Below, piece by piece: positions 34,456 to 45,488 of a DNA stretch of 64,000 nucleotides. Both the position numbers and the translations under genes were made by a program. The notes below the pieces were generated by a model. That model was not told the origin of the DNA and did not search any database. It worked only from the letters and a program-made list of their open reading frames with translations. The stretch is taken from positions 216,849,271-216,913,270 of the forward strand of contig CM060947.1 of the NCBI GenBank assembly GCA_030765055.1, in the 5' to 3' direction. This stretch comes from Mantis religiosa. Its lineage: Eukaryota; Arthropoda; Insecta; Mantodea; Mantidae. Numbering within the stretch: the stretch's first letter is position 1; each line of letters begins with the position of its first letter.

Positions 34456-34581
34456 TATCCGAAAGGAATCGATTCTTTGCAAAGAAAACGTTTCTGTTTC
34501 AATATACAGCATAAGCTTCAATATTACTTTAATTTGCATGACTCAAGTTTTTTGTTTTATAATAAAGGGTGGACGACACTG

Positions 34582-34846
34582 TATAGTCGCGCTGGTGGAA
34601 CGGTTACCATGGATTTATCTTTGTTAACAAACCTCTCAGATAACGCACTGATTATTCTTGTAAGAGTGAGAGGGGTACTGACGCGCCTCCAGGTAAGCTA
34701 AGCACCAACGAACTCATCACTTCAACCATGGAATTCGCAGAAATCCCAAATGACAGATGTATGTTCACTCCACATGGAGTAATCATCTGAGAGGTATCTA
34801 TTACCAAATATAAATCCATGGTAACCGCTCGAACAGCGCCGCTATA
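34582..34846. mobile_element. MITE with about 36-bp terminal inverted repeats, copy 1
   Basis: The left end TATAGTCGCGCTGGTGGAAC, continuing to GGTTACCATGGATTTA, is mirrored at the right end with 5 mismatches over 36 bp (TAAATCCATGGTAACCGCTC ... CGCTATA). It is 265 bp long, non-coding, probably with a TA or TATA target. A second copy is at 40216-40529. It serves as the empty-site reference for the SINE insertion in that copy. Confidence 0.9.
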
Positions 34847-35043
34847 CTAGCAGTCAACACATATTGTAGGAACATCAAGTGAAAATACCCTTATCCCAAA
34901 TTGTATAACTATTAAATAGCTTTCTGTGAACTTTTATCATGAATATATTCTGGTCGTCTTGAATAAGTTGCAAGACTGAAAAAAAGCATACAGTAGGAAA
35001 AATGTACATTTTATTTAAATACATTTTTAATTAATCAATTAAT

Positions 35044-35261
35044 CTTTTTAATTTACGTTCTCCGACGTTGAGCCATATCGGATGATACATGAACTGATGC
35101 TCTCAAATGAGTCCAGGGTCCAAAGACGGTAGAGTTACTAATTCATCTTAAGGTAAAACTCCCGGAAAAATTCCAATTAACTCACCTTCACCTAGATTTG
35201 AACTCGGGAACTCTTGAACGTGAGGCACGCACGCTACCACTTACGCTACATAGAAGTTAGC
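35044..35261 (-). mobile_element. SINE-A, inverted, diverged
   Basis: The 3' end (AATTTACGTTCTCCGACGTT), the body (GAGTCCAGGGTCC) and the B-box region (plus-strand TAGATTTGAACTCGGGAAC) are recognisable, with a degraded head near 35250. Older than most copies here. Confidence 0.8.
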
Positions 35262-35564
35262 CATTTTCGAATTATTCTGAGTTGCATGCGTAAAGCTTCC
35301 TAAATAATCTGCCAAAAAGATGCTCTAATAACGTTAAGAATTATATTTTAAATGGAGACTATAACATTTAGATGCATATATGATAATTTGTCATGGGGAA
35401 GGAATCCCAAATACGCACGCTCGCGGGTGTGTTGATGCGTACTATGAACAAAATATTTCTTTGTTCAATGCTTACATTTATCGCCAAGTCATTGAATATT
35501 GGCAAATTTTTACTTTATATTAAGAGCTTCGTCGAAGTTGTGCGTTTGCCACCGTTAGTTAAAA

Positions 35565-36020
35565 CTAACGGAGAAATATACTTCTGAAGTAAAAACAGGG
35601 ACCTTCATGAGAAATAGTTATTAAAAGGTGGGCAACTCTCACGTTTATTTTGTATTTACTTACTAGATGTTTCTTTAACACCTTATGAACTGTCGACTTG
35701 CTTAGGTGAAATTGTCGAGCGCACACACGCAATGATTTTTTAGGGGTCCTTAGGTAACTCTCACGTATAGCCTCTACTGACTTGTCACTGACCGATGGCC
35801 TGCCAGAACGGGGTTTGTCCAACAAACTGCCGGTATTCTTCCATTGCTTATCCCACCGATTAATATTATTCCTATGCGGTGGCGGTTCGTTGTACACGCG
35901 ACGATATTCACGTTGCACTTTGGTCACGGATTCGAATTTAGCAAGCCACAGAACACACTGAACTTTCCTCTGTACGGTCCACATCTCGACTGGCGTTGGC
36001 GAACGGATCCGCTGCTGCAC
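35565..36020 (-). pseudogene. MWTVEEK-type (DUF4817-like) helix-turn-helix fragment
   Basis: The frame reads VEMWTVQRKVQCVLWLAKFE, VQREYRRVYNEPPPHRNNIN, RWDKQWKNTGSLLDKPRSGR, then LRVCARQFHLSKSTVHKVLK. These are the HTH helices and PRSGRP linker of transposase N-termini. It loses similarity after KKHLVSKYKI, where a catalytic domain would begin. No in-frame stop within the domain. A more damaged relative is at 15637-15962. Stretch 36021-36600 shows nothing further. Confidence 0.72.
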
Positions 36021-36603
36021 AGTTCGCGGTATTGCGTCATCACCTGCGTGCGCACACGTTTACACATATACTACGGAAACTTAGATAGTTTACCTTGTAT
36101 TTGGTGAAGATTTTACATTTATGTCTTGCTTCGTTGTTTTCCTGTGCCCGATCAAACATGCACCAAGACTTTACGGACACACTGTATTTACTTCTTGTAT
36201 CTTCCATCACACCAAAGCCCATTTTCATAGAAATTTCAGATAGCAAAAACTGGTTACTCAACACATGCAACATAATTTTAACATACACACAAAGAATTTG
36301 AAAAAGAGGCGAAATGTCAAAAAGTGATTAAAGCCACAGAAAGAAAATGTCGAAAATCACTTCAACATGCAAATTGCAATAACATTTGTTACTTCTGCAC
36401 TCTAAACTCCAGAATTTTTTCTCCGATTGTATGACATTTTCTGCGTATATCTGCTGCTACTGCTAAATAGGTGTCTAATATAGCTTGTGAAATTTTATGA
36501 ATTTTTGTTTCATAATAGATATTTTAAAAACTGAAAGGATATTTTCAGTTTTACTTATCTTCCTACTAAAATCCTATATAGAAATTTCTCAGTAAACACG
36601 TTT

Positions 36604-37068
36604 TTAGTTGCCAATAATAAATGAATAGCATTTGAGAAATATCCGCTCGCAGGCGTCAACTTTACAGAGATTTCGATAAAATCCAACCCCGTTATCTTTT
36701 ACATGGAGTACCTTTGTTTTATAAACGTCACCTTGAGAACAGTTCAAGTTTTCATCGCGGACAATGGTGTATACCGTGTGCTTGCTAATGCCCAATTGCT
36801 CGGCAATCAATCTTAGACTCAGTCGCCGATCTTGTGCCAGCATTTGTCGCACTTTCTCAATTATTTCTGGATTTCTGCTTGTCGATGGCCGACCTGAACG
36901 TGGTTCATCCTTAGTTGTTTCCTTCCCTTCACGGAAGCGTCTAAACCATTCGTAAACACATTTTCTGCTCACGGCTTTCTTCCCGTACATCTGCACCAAT
37001 ATTCCATGTGTCTCCGTTGCAGTCTTCCCCAATTTGTAGTAGAACTTGATGTTTAAGCGTTGCTCCAT
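36604..37068 (-). pseudogene. Mariner-like transposase, N-terminal helix-turn-helix only
   Basis: From the ATG at 37068 (MEQRLNIKFYYKLGKTATET) come the first HTH (VSRKCVYEWFRRFREGKE), the linker DEPRSGRPSTS and the second HTH (LSLRLIAEQLGISKHTVYTI). After VRDENLNCSQG the expected catalytic half is missing and the frame continues into unrelated sequence (FYRNLCKVDACERIFLKCY). The longer frame up to 37212 adds no similarity. Confidence 0.78.
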
Positions 37069-37212
37069 TGCGTTGTCACACTTCACACTGACTACATTCA
37101 ACTGTTTATACTGCGAGTCACACGCAATGCATGTTGTGTATCGATTGACCTCAAGTCTCTGAAGAACCATGCGCGCGCATGCACGCCGTTGCCGTTCATA
37201 TGGGACATTCAC

Positions 37213-39120
37213 CGAACTTTTTAGACCAAGTAAGTTTATTGCATATTAAGCGTCGACAGCATAATGGCAGCAATTACGATGCAAGCATATTTTAATAAAC
37301 AAGCGTTATATCATAATATTCAGCGTTGTAATTGCCATTATACGACCGTGCTCGATCATACGTACACGTTTACAACATTTATAACATGTTTTTCATATTC
37401 TAAACGACATGTCATCGTCACTCATATCCAAAATTTTAATCTTTTATCTGTTATTGTACATACGAGAATCTATGGTAACGTCTTCACGCACATAATGTTG
37501 ATCTTATTATGTTGGCCTTGACACAATGATACAGACATGCAAGATTTTTTGTGAAAATTTCTGGCCATAAATCGCCCATCACTTTCAATTTTGTTTATTT
37601 TTAGTTTTGCAAAACTGGAACCAGTTTGTATTCGATTGAACATACGAGAATCGACAGTTGCTTAAGAGAGACGAAAATAGTTACTATGCTGTTATTTTCG
37701 GCATTACAGCTGGGGACAGAATATAGAGACCATTTTACTACCCAGAAGTGAGAGGAGGACTTCAGCATTCCACTCGTAAATGTTATGACACCAACCACAA
37801 GTTGCAGTGGCAAACATGTCAGACAGGCAGTCACAGTTTTACACCATTCTCTCAATTTGAGAACTTGAAGCTCAAACGTGAGGATGTATTGATGATTAAG
37901 TGGTGAAACGGTTCTCGGAGGATTGAAATCTTGACTCATCACAAACAACTCAGACAAATGATTATTAAGACAGATTTATATTTTAAAAACTCGCCTAAAA
38001 AAATAATATCCGTCAGACGTTTGTTATTCAACAGGAATGCAGATATTTTATTTGAAATACGAGTAACAACTCCTTTGGGGTGGGGGTTAATTCATAACGA
38101 AATGAGTGTTATTTACCAAGTTTCAGTGAAGCTAAATTATTGTTGCACGAAAGGGTAATTAATTCTTAATAATACATCCATTAAATGCATGTCAATTACA
38201 CATTATGCTATAACAATTTTAAAAATACGTGAAATTTCCAAATATAATTAAAGGAATGCCCAAAATTGCCAGGAAACAAAATCTGCAATACCATTTATTC
38301 TTTCTGCATTTTAAAAACCAGTATTTTCTCTCAGTTAATTTGGCTACTATTTTCTGGATTGACTTGCAGGCTCCAACTCTTATCTGAGACAGGAACGAAC
38401 CCGATGTAGACAATGAGAAGTGCGTGCAACCCGCCACGTGTTTAACGTACATGGGTGCAGCGTAAACATTTTGAAAATCGAATAAGACATTACTAGTAAC
38501 GCATTAAACTGATTGTTACATAATTCATTGTATCAAGCAGTAGCATACTAGTTGCCATTCAGTATCCCCCTTTATTTAAGTACTGCAAAACAATGCGCCA
38601 CTTCTTGAGATTTACAAGGAGATGGCAGACCTGCTGTATGAGAATAAGTTGGTTGCTTTTAAATTGCATACAAATGTTCTGGTTTTGTGAGATATGACAA
38701 ATACGATGCAGCAAATACAGTTTTCCTTTTAAATGTGTATAAATTTATTTTAAAACTGGAAAATTATTGAAAAGGTTAAAGTCCGTTTACTTAACGCATG
38801 TGCAGTTCCGAGTCAAAGGAACCTGAGCCGCCCGCCCACTAATGACCGTCATAAATCTATCTCCACACTTCAGAAATGGAACACTGTCGTTGAGGACCAA
38901 TAGCAAACCTGATTTTCTCGAAGTGACAGACGCATGTCTAGTCCACGTGGAGTCTCAGTTGCCAAAGTTCCAACTTCTAGTTGATCTGTTTCATTACGTG
39001 CAGAAATTCGTTGTGTGTCACAATGTGGAGACCGTAGTAGGGAAATGCAGTGGTAAATGCAAATGAAGTAGAGATAAATAATCAAAGTGAAGACAGTGTG
39101 AATAACTGGGCCGATTTATA
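37213..39120. other. AT-rich stretch with no recognisable gene
   Basis: Several frames of 70-120 codons occur (for example minus 37601-37957) but none shows a known motif or start context. Nothing else supported. Confidence 0.5.
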
Positions 39121-39129
39121 TTACTGGAA

Positions 39130-39576
39130 AAACCTAAAAAATAACAAAGTTATAACGGGAACTGTTTCTAAGCAAATTCAAGCGCTTGTTTTGACAACAT
39201 ATAAATATGTGCTGACAAATAATCTTGGTAAGGGGTCAGGCAATGAACCTGATAAATTCTGGATATTCACAGAAGTACAGTGAGAAATATTGTGACGAAA
39301 GGAATACCAAAGACGCCGATGAAGTGTGAAAACAAAAGGAAACGTTTCTCGAAAGTAGATAATTTCACGTGCGATTTAATTCGTCGAGAAATTTATAGAT
39401 TCTATGCAAAAGGGAGAGCGCCCACCTTAGACGAATTGGTTGCACATTTGCAAGAAATTTGTGATTTTCCTTATGGGCGCTTCACTTTGCGCGGTCTCCT
39501 AAAGGAGCTGGGTTTCAAATACTGCACTTTGAATAAGATAAGGGTTATTATGGAATCCAGTAGACTTGTAGCTTGG

Positions 39577-39630
<54 letters not shown>

Positions 39631-39776
39631 CAAAACTAAGGAAGTTTTGCAGTAATGGACATAAGATTATTTATTTAGACGAAAACTCGTACGATACCCA
39701 TGACGTATCGAGAAAGGTGGCAACCTTGCAGAACGGTCTGGGAGAAGGAGGGTCGGGGGTTGTAAAACGATTATAA
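39130..39776 (+). pseudogene. DDE transposase relic interrupted by an (AT)n expansion
   Basis: An N-terminal piece (LVLTTYKYVLTNNLGKGSGN) is followed by a frameshift near 39253, then STVRNIVTKGIPKTP and FTCDLIRREIYRFYAKGRAP, with FTLRGLLKELGFKYCTLNKI (HTH region) to about 39578. A run of AT dinucleotides follows, and then the family sequence resumes: LSKLRKFCSNGHKIIYLDEN, with the catalytic Asp in YLDE. In related proteins these two parts are adjacent, so the AT run grew inside the coding sequence. It decays after SYDTHDV. Same family as the minus-strand relic at 26944-27760. Confidence 0.72.
39579..39626. repeat. (AT)n microsatellite inside a transposase relic
   Basis: About 24 AT units read as Ile-Tyr repeats in the relic's frame. 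Confidence 0.95.
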
Positions 39777-40087
39777 GGGTTCGTCAAAGGCAGAAGCCGA
39801 CGTGCACATGCTTAAACTAAACAGACTTTACCGTAGTTGAGGTTTCATCACTCTACTGATCGCAGGACAGCTGACCAGTGAACATTTCGTGTCGGTATGC
39901 CCAAATAAAATTATATGAACTGCTGCTTGTGTCGAAATACAATTTTAAGACGAAGTTGAACTATTACACACGTGTTAATTTTGGGAATATTTCTAGCCGC
40001 ATTTCAAATTTGGTTGAAACTGACAGAAATAGTAGTATATTTGTCAGAACTGGGATTTCTTTAGGGAGAGGGGTTGACCTACAAGGA

Positions 40088-40215
40088 TGGCCGAGGTCGT
40101 TAAAGCGCATTAGTGAACGGAAGGTCTGCGGTTCAAATCCTGCAAGGGCTATCTTCCCTGATCTCGGTTTCCCCTCCAGGTTTTTCTCAATCCTATCCGA
40201 CAAATGTCAGGGAGG
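40088..40215 (+). mobile_element. tRNA-derived SINE-D fragment
   Basis: GGATGGCCGAGGTCGTTAAA and a B box GGTTCAAATCC give a tRNA-like head, followed by a pyrimidine-rich body (GGTTTCCCCTCCAGG) that stops exactly at the left end of the MITE at 40216. A similar B-box piece (minus strand) is at about 56572-56625. Confidence 0.6.
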
Positions 40216-40529
40216 TATAGTCGCGCTGCTGGAACGGTTACCATGGATTTATCTTTCTAAGCAGAAACCTCTCAGATCATGCACTGCTTATTCTTGTAAG
40301 AGTGAGAGGAGTACTGACGCGCCTCGTTCGTGTGCTAAGTACCAATGAACGCATCACTTCAGCCAATGGAATTCACAGGAATCACAGGACCTCTTGAAGG
40401 TGAGGCAGACATGCTGCCACCACGCTACCAAGGCGGGCGGAATCACAAATGACAGATAGATGATGTTATCTGAGAGATACCTATTACCAAAGATAAATCC
40501 ATGGTAACCGTTCGAACAGCGCGACTATA
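40216..40529. mobile_element. MITE copy 2, carrying a SINE-A fragment
   Basis: Terminal inverted repeats TATAGTCGCGCTGCTGGAAC ... (right end inverse) match with only 2 mismatches over 36 bp. The internal sequence matches copy 1 at 34582-34846 (TTATTCTTGTAAGAGTGAGA) except for the insertion at 40387-40438 and small indels. Confidence 0.9.
40387..40438 (-). mobile_element. SINE-A head fragment inserted in the MITE, with 9-bp target duplication
   Basis: 52 bp of SINE-A tRNA head (plus-strand GGACCTCTTGAAGGTGAGGC ... CAAGGCGGGC) sits between two copies of GGAATCACA at 40378-40386 and 40439-40447. The other MITE copy has a single such site, so this is an insertion. Unusually, the 5' end of the SINE is kept and the 3' end is lost. 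Confidence 0.85.
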
Positions 40530-40764
40530 CCCTGAACAAGACCTAGAGCGTTCCGTTTCCCAATTATATGATTTCATACATCACCAGTGTACATCGCCTG
40601 CGGTTCCGCATTAACAACTGGAGGGACTTACTTTCCCTTACAGTAACCAGGGAGACTATTGCACCCCACCCAAAACTATCACAGCAAGATTTCGTATAAA
40701 TACACGTTTTGAGGCCAGTTGATCCGCGAGCGTCTGTGTCTGTGAGACAGCTCAAAAACGAAAA

Positions 40765-40895
40765 GTGGGTTAAATATCAAATTTGGTATTTAAGATCAGT
40801 ATCTTCCAAAGATGCGACACAAAAATTTTCAGAAAAATCCGCCAACGCCTCAATAACCTTTACGTGAAACAGTTTTGGAAACATTTGATTTTCTA
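40765..40895 (-). repeat. Dispersed repeat R3, inverted copy
   Basis: The reverse complement contains TTTCACGTAAAGG, TTTTCTGAAAATTTTTGTG and TTTGGAAGATACTGA, which line up in order with 52110-52220 and 23310-23400. Weak but ordered similarity. Confidence 0.4.
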
Positions 40896-40899
40896 AAAT

Positions 40900-41324
40900 T
40901 GGATCAAACGATTTTAATTAAAATATCATATATTTAAGTTACTTCCATGATAAATTGAATGTGCTAAAATATCTCGAATTTTCTGGGAATGTCCTCAACA
41001 TTCTGGACGACTTTTATATAATTCGGAAACCACAAGAGACAAGCGAAATCTTATTATACAAAAATCCATGTCGTTTTAAAACAATTTGTCTGATACTGTG
41101 TGTGTGTGTGCGTGCGTGCGTGTGTGTGTAAGGAATTTTGAAGATATTCCTTGTTATCAGTCTCCTTTTTAAATACCTGTACTTTTCTCAAAATTGAAGG
41201 CGTTATGTACTTTTTTAACTCTTGGTCACCAAAGAAGGAAATTTCAAAGACGTAACATAGCGAGCAGCTCTTTAAAAAGTTGAATAGCCCAGCCTATTCC
41301 ATTCCCACATTCTATTTGCGCCTA

Positions 41325-41359
<35 letters not shown>

Positions 41360-41810
41360 GCAATTTCGATTAACATGAAATATATAAAGGAATAAGCAAT
41401 TTGTAAGAGTAGTTTTACAAGAACAGAGAAAGTATTTGAACAAGGCTTTCAATAAGGAAATATATTTATTTATATATGAAAGCATATTTTATTTGGTTTG
41501 TTTCTCTTCTTTCCGTCGCTCCTTTGGAGGTAGTCGAACACCTTTTGAACTATAGTCATCGGCTATGCCTTCACTTTGAATAAAAAAAAAAACTGATATT
41601 TATTTCCTTTTAAGTAAATAAAACTGAAATGAAAGTTGGTTGTGACTTTACCGAAGCAATACAGTTAAATGTGTTTTCTATAATTAAATCGGGATCCTTT
41701 CTTGTCTCCGCTTATGAAAATAGCACTTTGCTTGAAGCGTATTATTTTCACCACCTGAAGTATCTGCCTGTGATGTGTGCTAGGGTACTAGTTCAGACCT
41801 CTAACATTAC
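40900..41810. other. AT-rich stretch with no recognisable gene
   Basis: It holds a GT-rich patch (41099-41129) and a 32-base A run at about 41326-41357. No gene supported. Confidence 0.5.
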
Positions 41811-42139
41811 TGTCCAACAGCGCAAAGTAAGTCCCCGAGAGGAATGTGCCAACCAGTGCCACCCTTACACAGTGGGATAAGGACAGCGAATGTGTGTGAC
41901 ACAGAACGCATGCTACACAATGAGTAGAACCGTTAAAAAACACATGCGCCCTGTTCACTCTGTACTAAAAAACCGAGATTTATTCACAAAAGTAGAAGAC
42001 GTCAGAATGTTTTTGAATGGTCTGTAACTGAAATGACATGGGGTATCATAAACCTATCCAGGGAGGGTGTGGGAACCTTCTCCAACCCCACTGCGTCTCA
42101 GGCCCCGGAGACTTTCTTTGCTGTGGTATACTGTAAAAG
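41811..42139. repeat. Dispersed repeat R1, copy 2
   Basis: The counterpart of 14207-14535. It ends 10 bp before the splice donor of the zinc-finger exon at 42150-42377, so on the minus strand it opens that gene's intron or the element's internal region. Confidence 0.8.
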
Positions 42140-42149
42140 TTACACTTAC

Positions 42150-42377
42150 CTTGAGACGCTGCAATAAATCAGAACGTTCTTCTGACCTAAGAGAATCATA
42201 TTCGGGCGAATGTTTTTTGTTGTAATGTTTCATAATGTTGTATTTTTTTACGACAAATGTCTGGTGACATATTAAGCAACGTATTCTGTTCCGAATGAGC
42301 TGGCACATGTATAGATATTCCCATTCTGTGCGGAAAATGGGGATTACGGATTTTACACTGCTATTATTCACCGCCAT
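42150..42377 (-). CDS. BED/SPIN-type zinc-finger first exon (GTF2IRD2-like), 76 codons
   Basis: The frame starts at ATG 42377 (MAVNNSSVKSVIPIFRTEWE), contains a C2H2-like finger (RCLICHQ and MKHYNKKHSPEY), and ends LRSEERSDLLQRLK at CTCAAG followed by GTAAGTG, a perfect donor in phase 0. This layout matches insect proteins resembling GTF2IRD2 and SPIN-derived hAT transposases, whose first domain is this finger. No following exon was identified on the minus strand within the window, so it may be an orphan exon, a hAT relic, or the start of a gene whose other exons I cannot see. Confidence 0.55.
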
Positions 42378-42811
42378 AACCTACGCAGTACTAACACGGA
42401 CAAGTTGCCACATGGCAAAACACACAGCCAGTAGATGCCACCACGGTAGCTCGTCGATGCCACGGTGGCGTGGCATAATACTCATTCCCTTCCCTCTGCT
42501 GCAAGTTCCTGGGACCTGGTTTTATTCAGGTCTCAAGATTAGTGATACGGTTGATGCCACCTATCAGGACGACCAATATTTTATCTAGAGTAACTAGAGA
42601 ATGAAGAAGTACAAATTCAATTTTCCGCTATATAATGAGTCATTATCATACATTTCACGCCAGTATTATGTTACAATTAAATTGTAACGAGTATATATAT
42701 ATAAAAGCTAACCGTAAGTTTTTTTTTTTTTTTTTTTTTTTTTACTCAAACAGCATTTAAGCAAAACTTACTCTGACTAGACAACGAACAAATATACCTA
42801 CTCAGATATTT

Positions 42812-43258
42812 CTAGTTTACCTCAGTGCATGCAAGTCCCGTTTCAGGTTGGTAGTGATCTATCATGCTGATTTTGGACACCCAGCCCGTGGTCGCCTTCT
42901 TGTATTGCAAGTGTTCTGTGACAATCTCGTGTATCAAAGATCGTGACACTTGTGGAAAAAGCTTATGCAGTTCGGAAATTGTCAGTCCTTTGTTTTCCTG
43001 AATCTTGGCATTCACTTCTTCTTTCAGTTCATTGTTCACTAATGAAGGGCGTCCAGACTTTTCCGCCGCATGTACGTTTGATCTTCCTTTTTTGAACAGT
43101 TGACGCCATCTTCGTACATTCCCTTCGCTCATTAAATTATCACCATACACTTCCAGAAGTTGCCGACGAATTGCTGATCCTTTCATATTTTTTGCGACTA
43201 GAAATCTTATCACTGACCGCACTTCGCAATCGAGGAAATGTTCTATTTTCTTACTCAT
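42812..43258 (-). pseudogene. Mariner-like transposase N-terminus (HTH only), duplication copy 1
   Basis: From ATG 43258: MSKKIEHFLDCEVRSVIRFL, then a first HTH (KGSAIRRQLLEVYGDNLMSE, NVRRWRQLFKKGRSNVHAAE), the linker KSGRPSLVNNELK, and a second HTH (LTISELHKLFPQVSRSLIHE). It breaks after KKATTGWVSK, where the family continues to PKMLT and the catalytic domain. The frame ends at CTGAG followed by GTAAAC, a donor-like string shared with the second copy. Confidence 0.78.
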
Positions 43259-43679
43259 TTTAATAAAAACTACGCATATGAATGTACTCAAGACGTGCTG
43301 CTTAGACGACGGCTCAAAACCGACTGCACATGTCTCTGCGCGATTTCGGATGCGCAGAGACTATTGCCAACAATGCAACACAAAAATCGCCAGAAGGTCT
43401 AAAATATTAATTTGCATGGTGAAAACTCACTAATGCTTTATGTGGCATTCACCCACAGTTATCATCACAAATAAATAAATAAAAACAATAACAATAATGA
43501 TATAATAAAAATTGTTTATAACCTTTGTTTATGAGCATTTTTATAACCAGTAAACAAAAGGCTCTCGAGGACAACAATGCGACTTTTAAACTGTTTTGGG
43601 CACTGTTAACCTCCCTCTATATAACGGTCGAACTGACTTGGGTACATGACAGCCACTTGCAGCCTTAGAGAATCAGTAG

Positions 43680-44390
43680 TTATTACTAGAGTTCGGATTT
43701 TTGCATATTTGCATGTTATATCCTTGACAGTTATACATAGGTACTCATGTAAGGAATCTACGTTGTAAGGAGTTTATTACGGAAGTTGTATATTGCGTAT
43801 AAATGCATATGTGTATGTACCTAAAAGATTTAATGCATATTTATACGTATTTTTTACTTTTTCAGCAATGATTCTTGAAATAGAAATATTTCACCGGCAT
43901 ACTTTGCATCCAAACGAAGTTCTTTTATTGCCATTGAGTAGGACTGTTAGTTATCAGTTATCTAAATCCAAAAAATGGACGCTAAAAATGAGACCACAGC
44001 TATTAACAATCAACGGTTCCTGATACAAAACATACAGTAAGAAGCTTAACATAAACTAAATAGCGTTCAACAATCATATGGTAAATCTTTAACCACCTTT
44101 ATCCTAAAGTAGTTAATATGACTTAGCACATCCTCTGCAACATTGACAAAGAAAATTAGAGCAAATTTCCCAGAAGTCATTGCCTTAATTTCCTCTGTGG
44201 GAAAAGTATTTAAAAGCTACATCAATAGCGAAATTATTTGCTGGTATGATGCAAGATACACCGTTTATTTCAGAGCCATTCCTCACGAGATGGGGAACAT
44301 GGATTGAAACAGCTCTACATTACAGTGATAATTTACAAAGTGTAAAAAAGATCCTCGAGGTATGGCCAAAAATGAATCAGCAAGTATCCT
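43680..44390 (+). pseudogene. hAT transposase relic, duplication copy 1
   Basis: The best-preserved part, from about 44150, gives KIRANFPEVIALISSVGKVF then, in a shifted frame, ATSIAKLFAGMMQDTPFISE and PFLTRWGTWIETALHYSDNL followed by QSVKKILE. It matches the core of a hAT protein group with a TRWGTWL-AA-YY motif. Upstream sequence is decayed. The relic stops at 44396 where similarity to the second copy also ends. Confidence 0.65.
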
Positions 44391-44397
44391 AACTTAA

Positions 44398-44455
44398 CCG
44401 AGCGGAATGGCTCAGGCGCATTCCGGAGGCCCGGGTTCGATTCCCGTGGCCAGTC
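44398..44455 (+). pseudogene. tRNA-like fragment at a rearrangement junction
   Basis: CCGAGCGGAATGGCTCAGGC ... GGGTTCGATTCCCGTGGCC has a D-arm-like string and a strong B box. The acceptor 5' end is missing, so it is not a full tRNA gene. It sits exactly between the end of the segmental duplication and the truncated end of the mariner relic. Confidence 0.5.
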
Positions 44456-45171
44456 AACTCATGTTGCAAAGCATCCAACAATGAAGCATAATACGCTCCA
44501 GTTATGGTTCTGCCCTTTTCCAAGTAGTCTATGAAGATTATTCCCTGAGAATCCCAAAATACAGTGGTCATTGCCTTACCAGAGCACAAAATGATCCTTG
44601 CCTTCTTTGGTGCACTTTCACCAGCCTTTGCCATTGTTTTGACTGCTGTTTTCACTTAGTGTGTAATGATGGATTACAGTTTCATCCCGGTCACAAATCG
44701 GCGCAAAATGTCTTGCGAATTGCGATTAAACATCGCCAGACACTCGGTAGAAGTGCTCTTCCGGATGCGCTTTTGGTCGACTGTGAGCAATCGTAGCACC
44801 CATCTTGCACACAACTTTTTCATTGTTAATGTTTCATGCAGGATATTGTGCATTCGCTCAGTTGAGATGCCTACAGCCTCAGCAATCTCACGGATTTTGA
44901 TTCGGCGGTCCCTCACAACCAGATCGTACATTTTCTTTTTCAATGGTGTCCCGTGTGAAGTTCTCAATTGGGTGACCAGAGCGCAATTCATCTTCGGTGC
45001 TTCTACGACCACGTTTAAAGTCATTGATCCAAAAGTAAATGGTCTTCAATGTGGGTATAGAGTTCACGTGAGCTTCAATTCAGTTTTGACTTGTGCAGCA
45101 GTAGACTTTGCAGCAGTCCAGTCCTTCAAATGAAAATGCATAGTAACAGCATGAAACTTCGTTTTTTCCAT
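44456..45171 (-). pseudogene. Mariner-like transposase, decayed and truncated
   Basis: From ATG 45171: MEKTKFHAVTMHFHLKDWTA, a stop-broken HTH region, FKRGRRST-like sequence in a shifted frame, then an open frame with IKIREIAEAVGISTERMHNI, LHETLTMKKLCARWVLRLLT and ILRRFVTG. The codons for the first catalytic Asp are frameshifted. The next frame gives APKKARIILCSGKAMTTVFW and DSQGIIFIDYLEKGRTITGA, ending at YYASLLDALQ. The last third, with the second and third Asp, is absent. At least four lesions. Confidence 0.82.
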
Positions 45172-45488
45172 TTTCAATAGCAATACATTTTCGGAAAAAT
45201 CTTTTCAATGATCAAGCTTACCACCCACAAAGTTGCAACAAAAAATTTCCATCACTTCATAGAAAGTTACCAGACTTATCAAATAATCCTCGTTAGCCTG
45301 TCCCCTCCCCTTCTAGAATATGGTATTAGGCACATCTTTAAACCCCAGGGTTGTTTACATATCAGTTAATGTGAAAGAAATGGCCTTAGTTCGGCAGTGT
45401 CCTTCTTGTACTATGTATCGGCTGCGTAATCAATCGGCTATGTAGAACATTTTATATAAATTACTTGTGTTGCTTAAAATCAGATCAC

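Larger units (their letters stand above)
42758..44396. repeat. Segmental duplication, copy 1
   Basis: It aligns in the same orientation with 47478-49812. Landmarks in order: TACTCAGATATTTCTAGTTT, the mariner HTH frame, the AAATAAATAAATAA tract, CTCTCGAGG, CCACTTGCAGCCTTA, TTATTACTAGAGTTC and a hAT relic ending near AGCAAGTATCC. By eye identity is about 80-90 percent in the shared parts. Confidence 0.85.

Noticed and set aside
41326..41357. A run considered as the tail of a retrotransposon
   Set aside because: No recognisable element or target duplication on either side. The A or T runs at 23980 and 42721 were rejected for the same reason.
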